From GM7GCV1 sp965222065 (lineage in GTDB: Bacteria; Pseudomonadota; Gammaproteobacteria; Pseudomonadales; GM7GCV1): DNA of 64,000 nt. Each line of letters starts with the position of its first letter. Positions within the stretch are counted from its first letter, which is position 1. The position numbers and the translations under genes are program-made. Location: contig OZ244933.1 of the NCBI GenBank assembly GCA_965222065.1, forward strand, positions 372,001 to 436,000, in the 5' to 3' direction. Positions 1 to 8,776 of this stretch are shown in pieces. A model generated the notes under the pieces. It was not told where the DNA came from. It ran no database searches and saw only the letters and a program-made list of their open reading frames with translations.

Positions 1-615
1 CAAAATGCCATTCCGGCTCCGCTTAATTACAAGGGGTTTCCCAAATCAATCTGTACATCAGTGAACCAGGTGATCTGCCACGGGATACCTTCAGAAAAGA
101 AAGTGCTGAAAAACGGCGATATCGTCAATATCGATGTCACCGTCATCAAGGATGGCTGGCATGGCGATACCAGTCGCATGTATTACGCAGGCAAAACACC
201 CGATCATGCCCTGCGACTCTGCCGCGTTACCCAGGAATGCATGTATAAAGCTATCGAACTGGTAAAGCCCGGCGCTCGCCTGGGCGACATTGGTCATGTC
301 ATCCAGACCCATGCCGAAGCAAACCATTACTCTGTGGTACGCGACTACTGCGGACACGGCATTGGCAAGGTTTTCCACGAGGATCCCCAGGTACTGCATT
401 ACGGCCAGCCCAACACCGGTATGGTGCTGGAAGAAGGGATGACCTTTACCATTGAGCCCATGATTAATGCCGGTACATACCATGGCAAAGTCAAGCCGGA
501 TGGCTGGACCGTGGTCACACGGGACGGCCGGTTATCCGCTCAATACGAACACACCATTGCCGTCACCAGCGACGGTTTTGAAGTCCTTACAAAACGCAGT
601 GAAGAGCCCTTCTAG
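1..615 (+). CDS. map: Methionine aminopeptidase type I, 5' truncated by window edge
   Basis: Removes the initiator methionine from nascent cytosolic proteins. The frame is open from base 1, so the gene starts to the left of the window; compared with the roughly 264-residue E. coli enzyme about 55-60 N-terminal residues are missing. The metal-site residues of the M24A family are all present: the His of ICHGIP (bases 79-81), two Asp eleven codons apart (bases 133-135 and 166-168), the His of GHGIG, the Glu of TIEPM and the last Glu of YEHT. It ends 5 bases before glnD, the common map-glnD order of gammaproteobacteria, so the two are probably co-transcribed. Assignment is certain; only the start is unseen. 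Confidence 0.96.
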   Translation, partial: QNAIPAPLNYKGFPKSICTSVNQVICHGIPSEKKVLKNGDIVNIDVTVIKDGWHGDTSRMYYAGKTPDHALRLCRVTQECMYKAIELVKPGARLGDIGHVIQTHAEANHYSVVRDYCGHGIGKVFHEDPQVLHYGQPNTGMVLEEGMTFTIEPMINAGTYHGKVKPDGWTVVTRDGRLSAQYEHTIAVTSDGFEVLTKRSEEPF

Positions 616-620
616 CTAGT

Positions 621-3317
621 ATGCTTTGGCGACAACCCACCCCGCTCGTTCGCCCCGAATATGGCGCGCTGTTTTTCTTTGACGAGGCCAAGTTTGTTCG
701 TTCACTGGAAAAGAGCAACGATCTGACAGAGACCTTTCGCCTGGCACTGCAAAGTGCTGACGAGCACTTGCAAGCCAGGTTTCTCGAAGGGGAGGAAATT
801 CACAAGATTGTCCGGGACCGTTCGGCGCTAATCGACCGCCTGCTTTATTACGCCTGGCAGCAATACGACTGGGATAACAATATCGCCCTGGTCGCTGTTG
901 GTGGTTACGGCCGCGGGGAAATGCACCCGCACTCGGACATCGATTTGCTTTTCCTGCTTCGCAAGGACAATCCACACAAGTACAAAAACTCCATTGAGCA
1001 ATTTTTAACCTTCTTGTGGGATCTGCAACTGCAAATTGGCCATAGTGTGCGCACCCCCAAACAATGTGCCCAGTCTGCCAGAGAAGATGTCACCGTCATG
1101 ACCAATCTTCTTGAGAGACGAATCATTGTGGGCGCCGGAGACCTGGAAGACAGCCTGGAAAAACAGCTGCAGAAAGTATGGCCGGCGGATGCTTTTTTTA
1201 AAGCCAAACTGGAAGAACAGCAACAGCGTCATTCAAAGCACGGCATTACCGAATTTGATTTGGAGCCCAACGTTAAGGAGTCCCCCGGCGGCTTGCGGGA
1301 CATCCAAACCATTCACTGGGTGGCCATCAAAGCCTATGAAGTTTCGGGGCTGGACAACCTGGCCGGCAAAGGCTTCTACACAGAGGAAGAATATAACTCG
1401 CTAAAAAGCGCCGAGATTTTCCTGTGGAAAGTTCGATATGGACTTCATTGCCTGTCGAGGCGCCCCAAGGAACAGCTGGATTTTGAAAACCAGCGGCGTC
1501 TTGCCGAGATGTTCGGTTATCAGGACACTCCCCAACGACTGGCCGTTGAGCAATTTATGCAGCGTTACTATCAAACGGCTTCCTCAGTTCGGGAGATCAC
1601 GGACGTCTTGATGCAGCTGCTTGGTGAAGAGCTGGGCAATATCGGCAATCTGGACATCACGCCGATTAACGACCGCTTTCAATTGCGCGGACAGTTTCTG
1701 GAAACCACGCACGACCTCGTATTTCGCGAGACGCCATCAGCCATGCTGGAAGCCTTTGTCATACTGTCCAGGGATAAGACCATCGAAGGTATTCATGGTG
1801 AGACGATTCGTCAACTCAGGGCCAATGGCCATCTGATCGACGAGGAATTCAGGGCGAAGCCGGAAAATCGCAAGCTTTTTATGGACCTTCTGCGCAGCCC
1901 CAAGCATCTCTCAGTGCCGTTGCAGCTAATGAGTCGCTACGCGATTCTTGGTCGCTACCTGCCGGAATTTGGCGCCATTATGGGCCTGACCCAGCACGAC
2001 CTGTTTCACATCTATCCCGTGGATATTCATACCATGGCCGTGGTTCGCAATATCCGCCAGTTTGGCCTGCCCGAGTCCCGTAAAAAGTTCCCTGTCTCCA
2101 GCTATACCTACTCATCCTACCCTCGCCCGGAATTGCTGGTCGTTGCAGGCCTGTATCACGACATAGGCAAAGGCCGCGGAGGCGACCATTCGGAGCTGGG
2201 TGCTGTGGATGTAAAACACTTTGCCATGAATCATGGATTTAGTCCCAGAGACACCAAACTGCTGGTATGGCTGGTACAGAACCATCTGTTTATGTCCCGT
2301 GTTGCCCAGAGGGAAGACATTTCGGACCCGGATGTAATCGCCAGTTTTGCCCGTCATGTCGGAGATGAAACACGATTAAACCTGCTATATACCCTTACCA
2401 CTGCCGATATTCTGGCGACCAATCCAACCCTCTGGAACAATTGGCGTGCATCACTTATGCGTCAGTTATACAACAGCACCCGCCAATACCTGCGCCGGGG
2501 CAAAGACTCAGTGATCGACTATCAGGAACTGATCCAGGAAACCAGGGATGGGGCGACCCGCTTGCTCAAAAATGCAGGTTATTCCCGGGACCAGTATCAG
2601 GAATACTGGGACAACATTGACGAATATTACTTTCAGCGGGAAATCCCGGAAGATGTTGCCTGGCATACCAAATTACTGCTCAACGAAACCGACAAAGACG
2701 AACCGCTGGTGAGTATCAAGCCATTTGTCCACTATGATCGGGAGCGTGCCACCGTCGTTTTCGTGCGTACCAAAAAATCCGACCTGCTTTTCTATTCCGC
2801 AGCAACGGCGGTAGGCAACATGGGATTGAATATCCAGGATGCGCGATTATACGAAACGAAGGATTTCAGCTTTCTCACCCTGTATATTCTCGACGAAAAC
2901 GCCAACCCGTTTAATGACAACCACCAGCGCATTGAACGTCTGGAACAAATGCTCTACAAAGAGCTGGATACAGATCACACCTCATCCGGGGTTATGAAAG
3001 CCCGAACCACGCGACGACTGAAACAGTTTCCGGTAAAAACAGAAACACGTTTGCTATGCGATGCTGACCAGACCGTGCTGGAAGTAATTACTGCCGACCG
3101 CCCGGGGCTATTGGCCGCCATTGCTGAAAAACTTATTGCTCATGGCGTGGTGCTTAAAAATGCCAAGATCACCACATTGGGTGAACGAGTTGAAGATCTT
3201 TTTGTGATTGAAAACAAAGATGGCACCCCGGTTGCCGATGATGAAAACGCGGAAAAATTACAACGCGATATTCGTCAAATCATCGACCAGCGCGTGGACG
3301 AAATTGCCACAGTATAA
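621..3317 (+). CDS. glnD: Bifunctional [protein-PII] uridylyltransferase/uridylyl-removing enzyme
   Basis: Cytosolic glutamine sensor that uridylylates PII under nitrogen limitation and removes the UMP when glutamine is high. At 898 residues it has the usual family length. Domains in order: nucleotidyltransferase with GGYGRGE near residues 93-99 and catalytic Asp106/Asp108 in HSDIDLL; an HD hydrolase domain around 463-590 with YHDIGKGRGGDH near 511; and two C-terminal ACT domains near 707-785 and 817-890 that sense glutamine. The start at 621 has no clear Shine-Dalgarno site and lies 5 bases after map, suggesting translational coupling. The first 20 residues are not typical of the family, so a slightly later start is possible. 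Confidence 0.97.
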   Translation: MLWRQPTPLVRPEYGALFFFDEAKFVRSLEKSNDLTETFRLALQSADEHLQARFLEGEEIHKIVRDRSALIDRLLYYAWQQYDWDNNIALVAVGGYGRGEMHPHSDIDLLFLLRKDNPHKYKNSIEQFLTFLWDLQLQIGHSVRTPKQCAQSAREDVTVMTNLLERRIIVGAGDLEDSLEKQLQKVWPADAFFKAKLEEQQQRHSKHGITEFDLEPNVKESPGGLRDIQTIHWVAIKAYEVSGLDNLAGKGFYTEEEYNSLKSAEIFLWKVRYGLHCLSRRPKEQLDFENQRRLAEMFGYQDTPQRLAVEQFMQRYYQTASSVREITDVLMQLLGEELGNIGNLDITPINDRFQLRGQFLETTHDLVFRETPSAMLEAFVILSRDKTIEGIHGETIRQLRANGHLIDEEFRAKPENRKLFMDLLRSPKHLSVPLQLMSRYAILGRYLPEFGAIMGLTQHDLFHIYPVDIHTMAVVRNIRQFGLPESRKKFPVSSYTYSSYPRPELLVVAGLYHDIGKGRGGDHSELGAVDVKHFAMNHGFSPRDTKLLVWLVQNHLFMSRVAQREDISDPDVIASFARHVGDETRLNLLYTLTTADILATNPTLWNNWRASLMRQLYNSTRQYLRRGKDSVIDYQELIQETRDGATRLLKNAGYSRDQYQEYWDNIDEYYFQREIPEDVAWHTKLLLNETDKDEPLVSIKPFVHYDRERATVVFVRTKKSDLLFYSAATAVGNMGLNIQDARLYETKDFSFLTLYILDENANPFNDNHQRIERLEQMLYKELDTDHTSSGVMKARTTRRLKQFPVKTETRLLCDADQTVLEVITADRPGLLAAIAEKLIAHGVVLKNAKITTLGERVEDLFVIENKDGTPVADDENAEKLQRDIRQIIDQRVDEIATV

Positions 3318-3331
3318 GCTGACAAAAAAGA

Positions 3332-4531
3332 ATGAACCCCAGACTGCCCCTGTTAAACCCCTATCCGTTTGCGCGCCTGCGCAATTTACTAAAAGACATT
3401 GAACCCAATGCTGAACTATCGCCCCTGAAACTGAGCCTGGGCGAACCGGAACATGCACCACCTGCAGCCGCCCTGGAGGCACTTAAGTCAAGCTGCACAG
3501 AGGCCGTAGGTAAATATCCTGCTACCGGGGGAACCATTGAGCTGCAAACCGCTATTGCAAGCTGGTTGCAGTTGCGATTCCGCCTGAAGAGCATCACTCC
3601 CGAGCACCACATTCTCCCGGCAAACGGAACCAGGGAAGCACTGTTTGCCGTGGTTCAGGCCCTGGCGGGATCAGAAAAACAGGGGAAAGCAGCCTGCGTA
3701 TTGATGCCCAACCCCTTTTACCAGATTTATGAGGGCGCGGCTCTTTTGGCCGGCATAGAGCCAGTGTTCTACTCCATAGATCCGGCAACCAATCAGCCTG
3801 ATTTTGACTCAATCAGCGACTCTGACCTGCAACGCTGTGAGCTTATGTATATTTGCACACCAGGCAACCCAAGCGGGCAGTCGATCCCACTGGAGCAATT
3901 GAAAAAGCTGGTCGAGCTCGCCGATAAACATGATTTTATACTGGTCTCAGACGAGTGTTATTCGGAACTTTACCTGGACGAGGATCAGCCTTGCGCGAGC
4001 CTGCTGGAAGCCTGCGAAGCTGTGGGAAACAATGCGTACCGCCACTGCCTGATTTGTCACTCCTTATCGAAACGTTCAAATCTGCCAGGATTACGCTCCG
4101 GGTTTATTGCTGGTGATGCCGAGCTGATTGAACAGTTCCTTCAATATCGCACTTACCACGGATCGGCCATGCCCCTCCACCACCAGGCAGCCAGCACTGC
4201 TGCCTGGAAAGACGAAGTCCACGTAGCCAATAATCGTCAGCTATACCGGCAAAAATACAATGCGGTGATGCCCCTTCTGGAAAAAAAATTTAAATTCATC
4301 AAACCGGATTCCGGTTTTTATTTGTGGCTTGAAACACCCACGGACGACCAGGCCTTTACCCAAACCCTTTACCGCGACCAGAACCTTTTGGTTGTCCCCG
4401 GGTCTTTTCTCGCCCGACAAACGTGTACAGGGAATCCAGGCAGCCATCGAATCCGGCTTGCCCTGGTCAGTAGTGTCGATGCCTGCATCCAGGCCGCGGA
4501 GCGACTCTGTAACCACGCAAATACCTATTAG
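3332..4531 (+). CDS. dapC: Succinyldiaminopimelate aminotransferase DapC
   Basis: Class I/II PLP aminotransferase of the lysine/diaminopimelate pathway, converting N-succinyl-2-amino-6-ketopimelate to N-succinyl-LL-diaminopimelate with glutamate as amino donor. The 399-residue length, the N-terminal NPYPFARL segment and the position directly behind glnD match the DapC family of pseudomonads and relatives. The cofactor lysine is Lys247 in HSLSKRSNLPG, and the CTPGNPSG loop and SDECYSE Asp/Tyr residues are intact. It lies 14 bases after glnD and 17 bases before nth, so map-glnD-dapC-nth looks like one operon. Related PLP enzymes could be confused with it, but the gene order supports DapC. Confidence 0.93.
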   Translation: MNPRLPLLNPYPFARLRNLLKDIEPNAELSPLKLSLGEPEHAPPAAALEALKSSCTEAVGKYPATGGTIELQTAIASWLQLRFRLKSITPEHHILPANGTREALFAVVQALAGSEKQGKAACVLMPNPFYQIYEGAALLAGIEPVFYSIDPATNQPDFDSISDSDLQRCELMYICTPGNPSGQSIPLEQLKKLVELADKHDFILVSDECYSELYLDEDQPCASLLEACEAVGNNAYRHCLICHSLSKRSNLPGLRSGFIAGDAELIEQFLQYRTYHGSAMPLHHQAASTAAWKDEVHVANNRQLYRQKYNAVMPLLEKKFKFIKPDSGFYLWLETPTDDQAFTQTLYRDQNLLVVPGSFLARQTCTGNPGSHRIRLALVSSVDACIQAAERLCNHANTY

Positions 4532-4548
4532 GACGTACGCGGCCGGCC

Positions 4549-5202
4549 ATGCTCAAAAAGGAACGTGCTACATTTATTATGGATAAGCTCAATGAGCTTT
4601 ACCCGGAAACCCCAATACCACTCAACCACAAAGATCCCTACACACTACTTGTGGCAGTACTTCTTTCTGCCCAGTGCACCGATGAACGGGTCAACCAGGT
4701 TACTCCAGGCCTTTTTGCCCTGGCAGATAATCCTGCCGATATGGCACAGCTGGACCAGGAAACAATCTACAAAATTATTCGCCCCTGTGGGCTTGCCCCG
4801 CAAAAATCCAAAGCCATTAAGACATTGTCGGAAATACTGGTCGAAAAATATCATGGGCAGGTTCCCGACGATATGGACGCCCTGGAGTGCCTGCCTGGCG
4901 TAGGCCACAAAACCGCCAGCGTCGTAATGGCCCAGGCATTTGGTCAACCGGCCTTCCCGGTTGACACGCACATTCACCGGTTGGCTCAACGCTGGGGGCT
5001 TACAAGCGGCAAAAGTGTTGCCCAGACGGAAAAAGACCTGAAAAGCATTTTCCCAAAAGATGCCTGGAACCGCCTTCATTTGCAGATTATTTATTACGGC
5101 CGTGAATTTTGTACCGCCAGGGGCTGTCAGGGAAATCAATGCCTGATTTGTACAACCTGTTACCCACGACGCAAAAGTCCAAAGTTGACAAAAAAGGCCT
5201 AA
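4549..5202 (+). CDS. nth: Endonuclease III, DNA N-glycosylase/AP lyase
   Basis: Base-excision repair enzyme that removes oxidised pyrimidines and cleaves the abasic site. The 217 residues match the family. The helix-hairpin-helix LPGVGHKTA carries the nucleophile Lys121, and Asp139 of VDTHIHR is the second catalytic residue. The C-terminal iron-sulfur loop is unusual: cysteines fall at 188, 193, 198, 201 and 204, whereas the classical C-x6-C-x2-C-x5-C pattern would put one at 195, which is Gly here. Four of the five could still ligate a 4Fe-4S cluster. In E. coli nth follows rsxE; here it follows dapC. An FseI-like GGCCGGCC lies just before the ATG. Confidence 0.95.
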   Translation: MLKKERATFIMDKLNELYPETPIPLNHKDPYTLLVAVLLSAQCTDERVNQVTPGLFALADNPADMAQLDQETIYKIIRPCGLAPQKSKAIKTLSEILVEKYHGQVPDDMDALECLPGVGHKTASVVMAQAFGQPAFPVDTHIHRLAQRWGLTSGKSVAQTEKDLKSIFPKDAWNRLHLQIIYYGREFCTARGCQGNQCLICTTCYPRRKSPKLTKKA

Positions 5203-5213
5203 CACTCATACTT

Positions 5214-5242
5214 TGTCAACTTTATGGTTGCATAAATTGACA
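5214..5242. promoter_or_regulatory. Near-perfect inverted repeat upstream of the HTH-aminotransferase
   Basis: The left arm TGTCAACTTTATG (5214-5226) and right arm CATAAATTGACA (5231-5242) are complementary except for one extra C in the left arm, around a GTTG centre. There is no T-run, so a terminator for nth is unlikely. The repeat ends 43 bases before the start of a gene whose product begins with a Cro-like DNA-binding domain. An autoregulatory operator is the simplest inference; it is not demonstrated. Confidence 0.5.
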
Positions 5243-5285
5243 TATAACCTTAAATTAGCGGGAAATCCAATTTACAGGCACATAG

Positions 5286-6710
5286 ATGTTAACTTTACGC
5301 GACATATTGCCGCATTTTTCCAACCGAAAATCCAAGGTAGCAAGCGCACTTGGCATTAGTCGTCAGGCAGTTTCCAAGTGGGAGCTCGACGAAGCCATCC
5401 CTGAAAAGCATGAACTGCGTATTCGGCACGAGCTTTTGCCCGATATAGAAGACAGCCAGATCATTACCGCAGACCACTTGCCTGCGCCGAGAAAAACCAA
5501 TGAGCTGCTCAAATCAGAGAAGCTTGATGATGTTCTCTATGAAATACGCGGCCCTGTGCTAGATGAGGCGTTAAGGCTGGAAGAAGAAGGCTACCGGGTG
5601 ACCAAGCTGAATGTTGGCAATCCGGCGGCCTTTGATCTGCACGCACCGGAAGAAATTATCCAGGATGTCATCTACAACCTGAATTCTGCCGAGGGGTACT
5701 GTGAATCCCACGGGCTCTTCCCTGCCCGGAAAGCCGTTATGCAGGAATGTCAGATTCGCGGTATTCCCGATGTCACGATCAATGATATCTACATGGGCAA
5801 TGGCGTCAGTGAGCTCATCGTGATGTGTATGCAGGCCCTGATTAACAACGGGGATGAAATACTGATTCCCGCACCGGATTACCCTTTATGGACGGCGGCT
5901 GTCAGGCTGGCCGGAGGCAAGCCGGTGCATTACCTCTGTGATGAGGAAAACGACTGGCAACCGAACCTGAAAGACATCAAAAGCAAGATCAGCTCCCGCA
6001 CCAGGGGCCTTGTGGTTATTAACCCGAACAACCCTACCGGGGCTGTTTATGAAAAAGACACCTTGCAGGCGTTGGTAAACATCGCCCGGGAAAATAATCT
6101 GGTACTGCTCGCTGACGAAATCTACGACAAGATTCTTTACGACGGTGTAACGCATATTCCAATGGCCTCCCTGACAGATGATATCCTGGTTATCACCTTC
6201 AACGGCCTGTCCAAATCATACCGGTTGGCCGGGTTTCGGGCTGGCTGGCTAATTATCAGCGGGGCCAAGCAACGGGCACGAGACTTTATTGAAGGCATTC
6301 ATATGCTTTCCAGCATGCGCCTTTGCTCCAATGTCCCCGGGCAACTCGCTGTGCAAACCGCACTTGGCGGATACCAGAGCATTAAGGATCTGGTCCTTCC
6401 GGGCGGACGGCTCCATGAACAGCGAGATATTGCCTGCGACATGCTCAACGATATTCCCGGGGTAAGCTGTGTTAAACCCAAGGGGGCTCTCTATGTATTC
6501 CCCCGCCTGGACCCCAGGGTATACCCCATTGCCGATGACGAAGAGCTGGTACTGGAGCTTTTACAAAGCAAACATATATTGCTGGTTCAGGGGACGGCCT
6601 TTAACTGGCCAACACCGGATCATCTCAGACTGGTGTTTCTGCCGCGCAAGGAGGAATTAACGAAGGCAATTGACAAACTGGCTGCTTTCCTAAAAAAATA
6701 TCGGGGATGA
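5286..6710 (+). CDS. AlaA-like aminotransferase with N-terminal Cro-type HTH domain
   Basis: Residues about 70-474 align by eye with the glutamate-pyruvate aminotransferase AlaA (YfbQ): the EKLDDVLYEIRGPVLDEA start, the NPNNPTG loop, ADEIYDK, and cofactor Lys310 in NGLSKSYRLAG, which is E. coli Lys240 plus a 70-residue extension. Residues about 1-55 form a small helix-turn-helix of the Cro/YdaS kind (SKVASALGISRQAVSKW followed by IPEKHELRIRHEL). There is no Met between the two parts, so this is one continuous fused frame. Expected activity is alanine synthesis from pyruvate and glutamate, with possible DNA binding at the palindrome just upstream. E. coli AlaA lacks this extension. Confidence 0.88.
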   Translation: MLTLRDILPHFSNRKSKVASALGISRQAVSKWELDEAIPEKHELRIRHELLPDIEDSQIITADHLPAPRKTNELLKSEKLDDVLYEIRGPVLDEALRLEEEGYRVTKLNVGNPAAFDLHAPEEIIQDVIYNLNSAEGYCESHGLFPARKAVMQECQIRGIPDVTINDIYMGNGVSELIVMCMQALINNGDEILIPAPDYPLWTAAVRLAGGKPVHYLCDEENDWQPNLKDIKSKISSRTRGLVVINPNNPTGAVYEKDTLQALVNIARENNLVLLADEIYDKILYDGVTHIPMASLTDDILVITFNGLSKSYRLAGFRAGWLIISGAKQRARDFIEGIHMLSSMRLCSNVPGQLAVQTALGGYQSIKDLVLPGGRLHEQRDIACDMLNDIPGVSCVKPKGALYVFPRLDPRVYPIADDEELVLELLQSKHILLVQGTAFNWPTPDHLRLVFLPRKEELTKAIDKLAAFLKKYRG

Positions 6711-6742
6711 AACAACGATAAATAAATAAAGGGGAGCAACTC

Positions 6743-6922
6743 ATGGCGGCACAACAAAAAACAGCGTCCAGGAAAGATGAGGTGGATTTTCACGGTGGTA
6801 CCGTGATTGGCAAGGATGGCAACGAAGTAGCGATTACGGAAGATATGGTTCGCCAGGCCATTCGGGAGCTGGATCCCGATGCATTTGTCGACGCTGAAAC
6901 AAATGATTCGGACAGTCCCTAA
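6743..6922 (+). CDS. Small conserved hypothetical protein, PA1571-like
   Basis: A 59-codon gene with a strong Shine-Dalgarno GGGGAG at 6731-6736 and ATG at 6743. The product is acidic at its C-terminus and carries FHGGTVIGKDGNEVAIT followed by a helix EDMVRQAIRELD. From memory this resembles the small PA1571 family of pseudomonads, whose role is unknown; I hold this loosely. It lies 32 bases downstream of the aminotransferase on the same strand, and its stop codon overlaps the convergent pdxB stop by 4 bases. Confidence 0.72.
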   Translation: MAAQQKTASRKDEVDFHGGTVIGKDGNEVAITEDMVRQAIRELDPDAFVDAETNDSDSP

Positions 6923-8028
6923 GACTTTCCATTGGTGACAAACCCATATTTTTGCAGGTCGGGGGAAATTTCCCCCTCTACCTGGTAGCTCGCAATTTCG
7001 CGTCGTTCAGGATAGTTCTTCCTGAGCTCATCAAACCATTCACCCGTTTCTTTTGACTCGTTTTTGGCAAGGGCGAACGCAGCTTTCATTCGATACATAT
7101 CCGCCTGTGGGTCGTAAACCTGCAATAAAAGCGAAGCAATATTGCCAGGCAGAAGCCTTTGGGCGATAGGAGGAAGCAGCTCGACCGGTTCCACGGCGAA
7201 ACCAAAATGCTCGCAAAACGCCCGATAGACTTGCCAGGTACCACGAACCTTGCCTTCCATCGAATAACCCGCGATATGGGGTGTTGCCAGCCTGACCCTG
7301 GACATTAACTTCTCGTTTATCGCAGGCTCACCCTCCCAGACATCCATAACGACATTGACGTCAAAACGTTCTGACAGGAAGTCCATCAGGTCGCTTTCGC
7401 GAACAACCCCTCCTCGTCCCGCGTTGATCAATATGGCGTCAGGAGGAAGTTGGTCCAGCATGGCCTTGTCGATCATCCCCTCCGTTGGAAATTCAGCCTG
7501 ACCTTTTTTTGTCAGGGGCGTATGCAGACAGACCAGCCCGCAAGCCATGACATCAGACAGGCAATCCGTTAGTTCGGGGATATCGCTGTTGTTTAGAAAC
7601 GGATCATAGACCTTCAGCTTGCAACCAATTTCCAGCAAACGATGTCGCAAAAGTCCACCCACATTGCCGCAACCGACAATACCCACTGTCTCAGGGATCT
7701 TTGCCTCATGAATAATGGCAAGCGAGGAAAGCACATAATCCACTACTGACTGCGCATTACAGCCAGGAGCTGCTGTCCAGCGAATACCACAAGTGTCCAG
7801 GTAGTTCGTATCCAGGTGATCTATGCCAATGGTACAACTACCGACGAATGCTGGTTGCGACTGAGCCATGAGACTGGTGTCTACACGGGTAATTGAGCGG
7901 GTAATCAACGCATCGACTCCCTCAAGCATCTGTGGCACTAACTGGCGGCCATGAAAACGCTCCAGTGCCCCATGCCGGCCAAATGTCTCTGTGGCGTAGG
8001 GGATATTTTCATCAATGAGTATTTTCAT
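6919..8028 (-). CDS. pdxB: 4-phosphoerythronate dehydrogenase
   Basis: NAD-dependent D-2-hydroxyacid dehydrogenase family enzyme that oxidises 4-phospho-D-erythronate in the DXP-dependent pyridoxal phosphate pathway. The 369 residues begin MKILIDENIPYA, typical of PdxB. The Rossmann motif VGIVGCGNVGG is present, as are the catalytic Arg of NAGRGGVVRE, Glu of DVWEGEP and His of ATPHIAGYS, followed by the PdxB-specific C-terminal dimerisation region. It overlaps the upstream epmC gene by 4 bases (ATGA), indicating translational coupling, and converges on the small gene at 6743. Confidence 0.96.
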   Translation of the reverse strand: MKILIDENIPYATETFGRHGALERFHGRQLVPQMLEGVDALITRSITRVDTSLMAQSQPAFVGSCTIGIDHLDTNYLDTCGIRWTAAPGCNAQSVVDYVLSSLAIIHEAKIPETVGIVGCGNVGGLLRHRLLEIGCKLKVYDPFLNNSDIPELTDCLSDVMACGLVCLHTPLTKKGQAEFPTEGMIDKAMLDQLPPDAILINAGRGGVVRESDLMDFLSERFDVNVVMDVWEGEPAINEKLMSRVRLATPHIAGYSMEGKVRGTWQVYRAFCEHFGFAVEPVELLPPIAQRLLPGNIASLLLQVYDPQADMYRMKAAFALAKNESKETGEWFDELRKNYPERREIASYQVEGEISPDLQKYGFVTNGKS

Positions 8029-8591
8029 GAAAGATCCTGATATCGGAGCAGTGTTTCCAGTCGATGAGTGCAGCCTGTTTTTATCTTCAGGGCATCCAGA
8101 TATGTTTTTCCCCTGGGAGGAAGTCCATCAGACAGCATTTTCCTTGCCTCGGCATATACCGCCTGCTTAAAGCTCTCCGGATTCGTTGGCTCGCCTGCCA
8201 GATTATCGACACTTACCTGAAAGCGTATGCCAGCGGCCAATGAAAACAACCATTCCAGTGCCTGGGGCCGGATTTCGACGGATTCAAATTCCTTCTGCTG
8301 CATGACCGTTCGCCCATCCGGTTTATACCAATAACCGAAATCCTCCAGTTGTCGCCTTTTTTCACCGGCAATGCACCAATGTGCCACCTCATGCAATGCC
8401 GAGGAAGCAAAATCTTCGCGAAAACAGAGTCGTGCAAAGCCTGATTTTGTTGCCGGAACATAAAGAGGTTCCGAATGCCCTGCTTTCAGCTGACAACGAA
8501 AACGCGTCTGGAAACAGTCATTGAACACGGAAACAAGCTCTTTATATGACAACCCGTTATGAAAGCCAACAGGTTCAGAATCTGCTGTCAT
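8025..8591 (-). CDS. epmC: Elongation factor P hydroxylase EpmC
   Basis: YfcM-type hydroxylase acting on the beta-lysylated lysine of elongation factor P. The signature HEVAHWCIAGEKRRQ with metal-binding His and Glu residues is intact, followed by DFGYWYKPDGR and EIRPQALEWLF, all strongly conserved with E. coli YfcM. The same frame extends upstream to ATG 8639 and TTG 8666. I chose ATG 8591 because it gives 188 residues and an N-terminus of family-like length, though no good Shine-Dalgarno site precedes it. The gene overlaps pdxB by 4 bases. Confidence 0.92.
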   Translation of the reverse strand: MTADSEPVGFHNGLSYKELVSVFNDCFQTRFRCQLKAGHSEPLYVPATKSGFARLCFREDFASSALHEVAHWCIAGEKRRQLEDFGYWYKPDGRTVMQQKEFESVEIRPQALEWLFSLAAGIRFQVSVDNLAGEPTNPESFKQAVYAEARKMLSDGLPPRGKTYLDALKIKTGCTHRLETLLRYQDLS

Positions 8592-8776
8592 AAAAGCTAA
8601 AGTCAATGATTCGAAAAGAAGGTCAGGAGGGTCGACCATTACAGCATGGATTTTGCACCTATACAAGATCTTGTGTTTTCAAAATAGCGCATATACCGTA
8701 TAGGGTAGTTCTGACGCTTCTGGCAGAGCTGTACGGATGCTACAAGTGCTCCATTTATGATCGGAGGAGATCTTTT

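Noticed and set aside
8606..8776. Upstream extension of the hypothetical protein at 8777
   Set aside because: GGAGGA precedes ATG 8777, and the extension overlaps the divergent epmC start region and looks non-coding.
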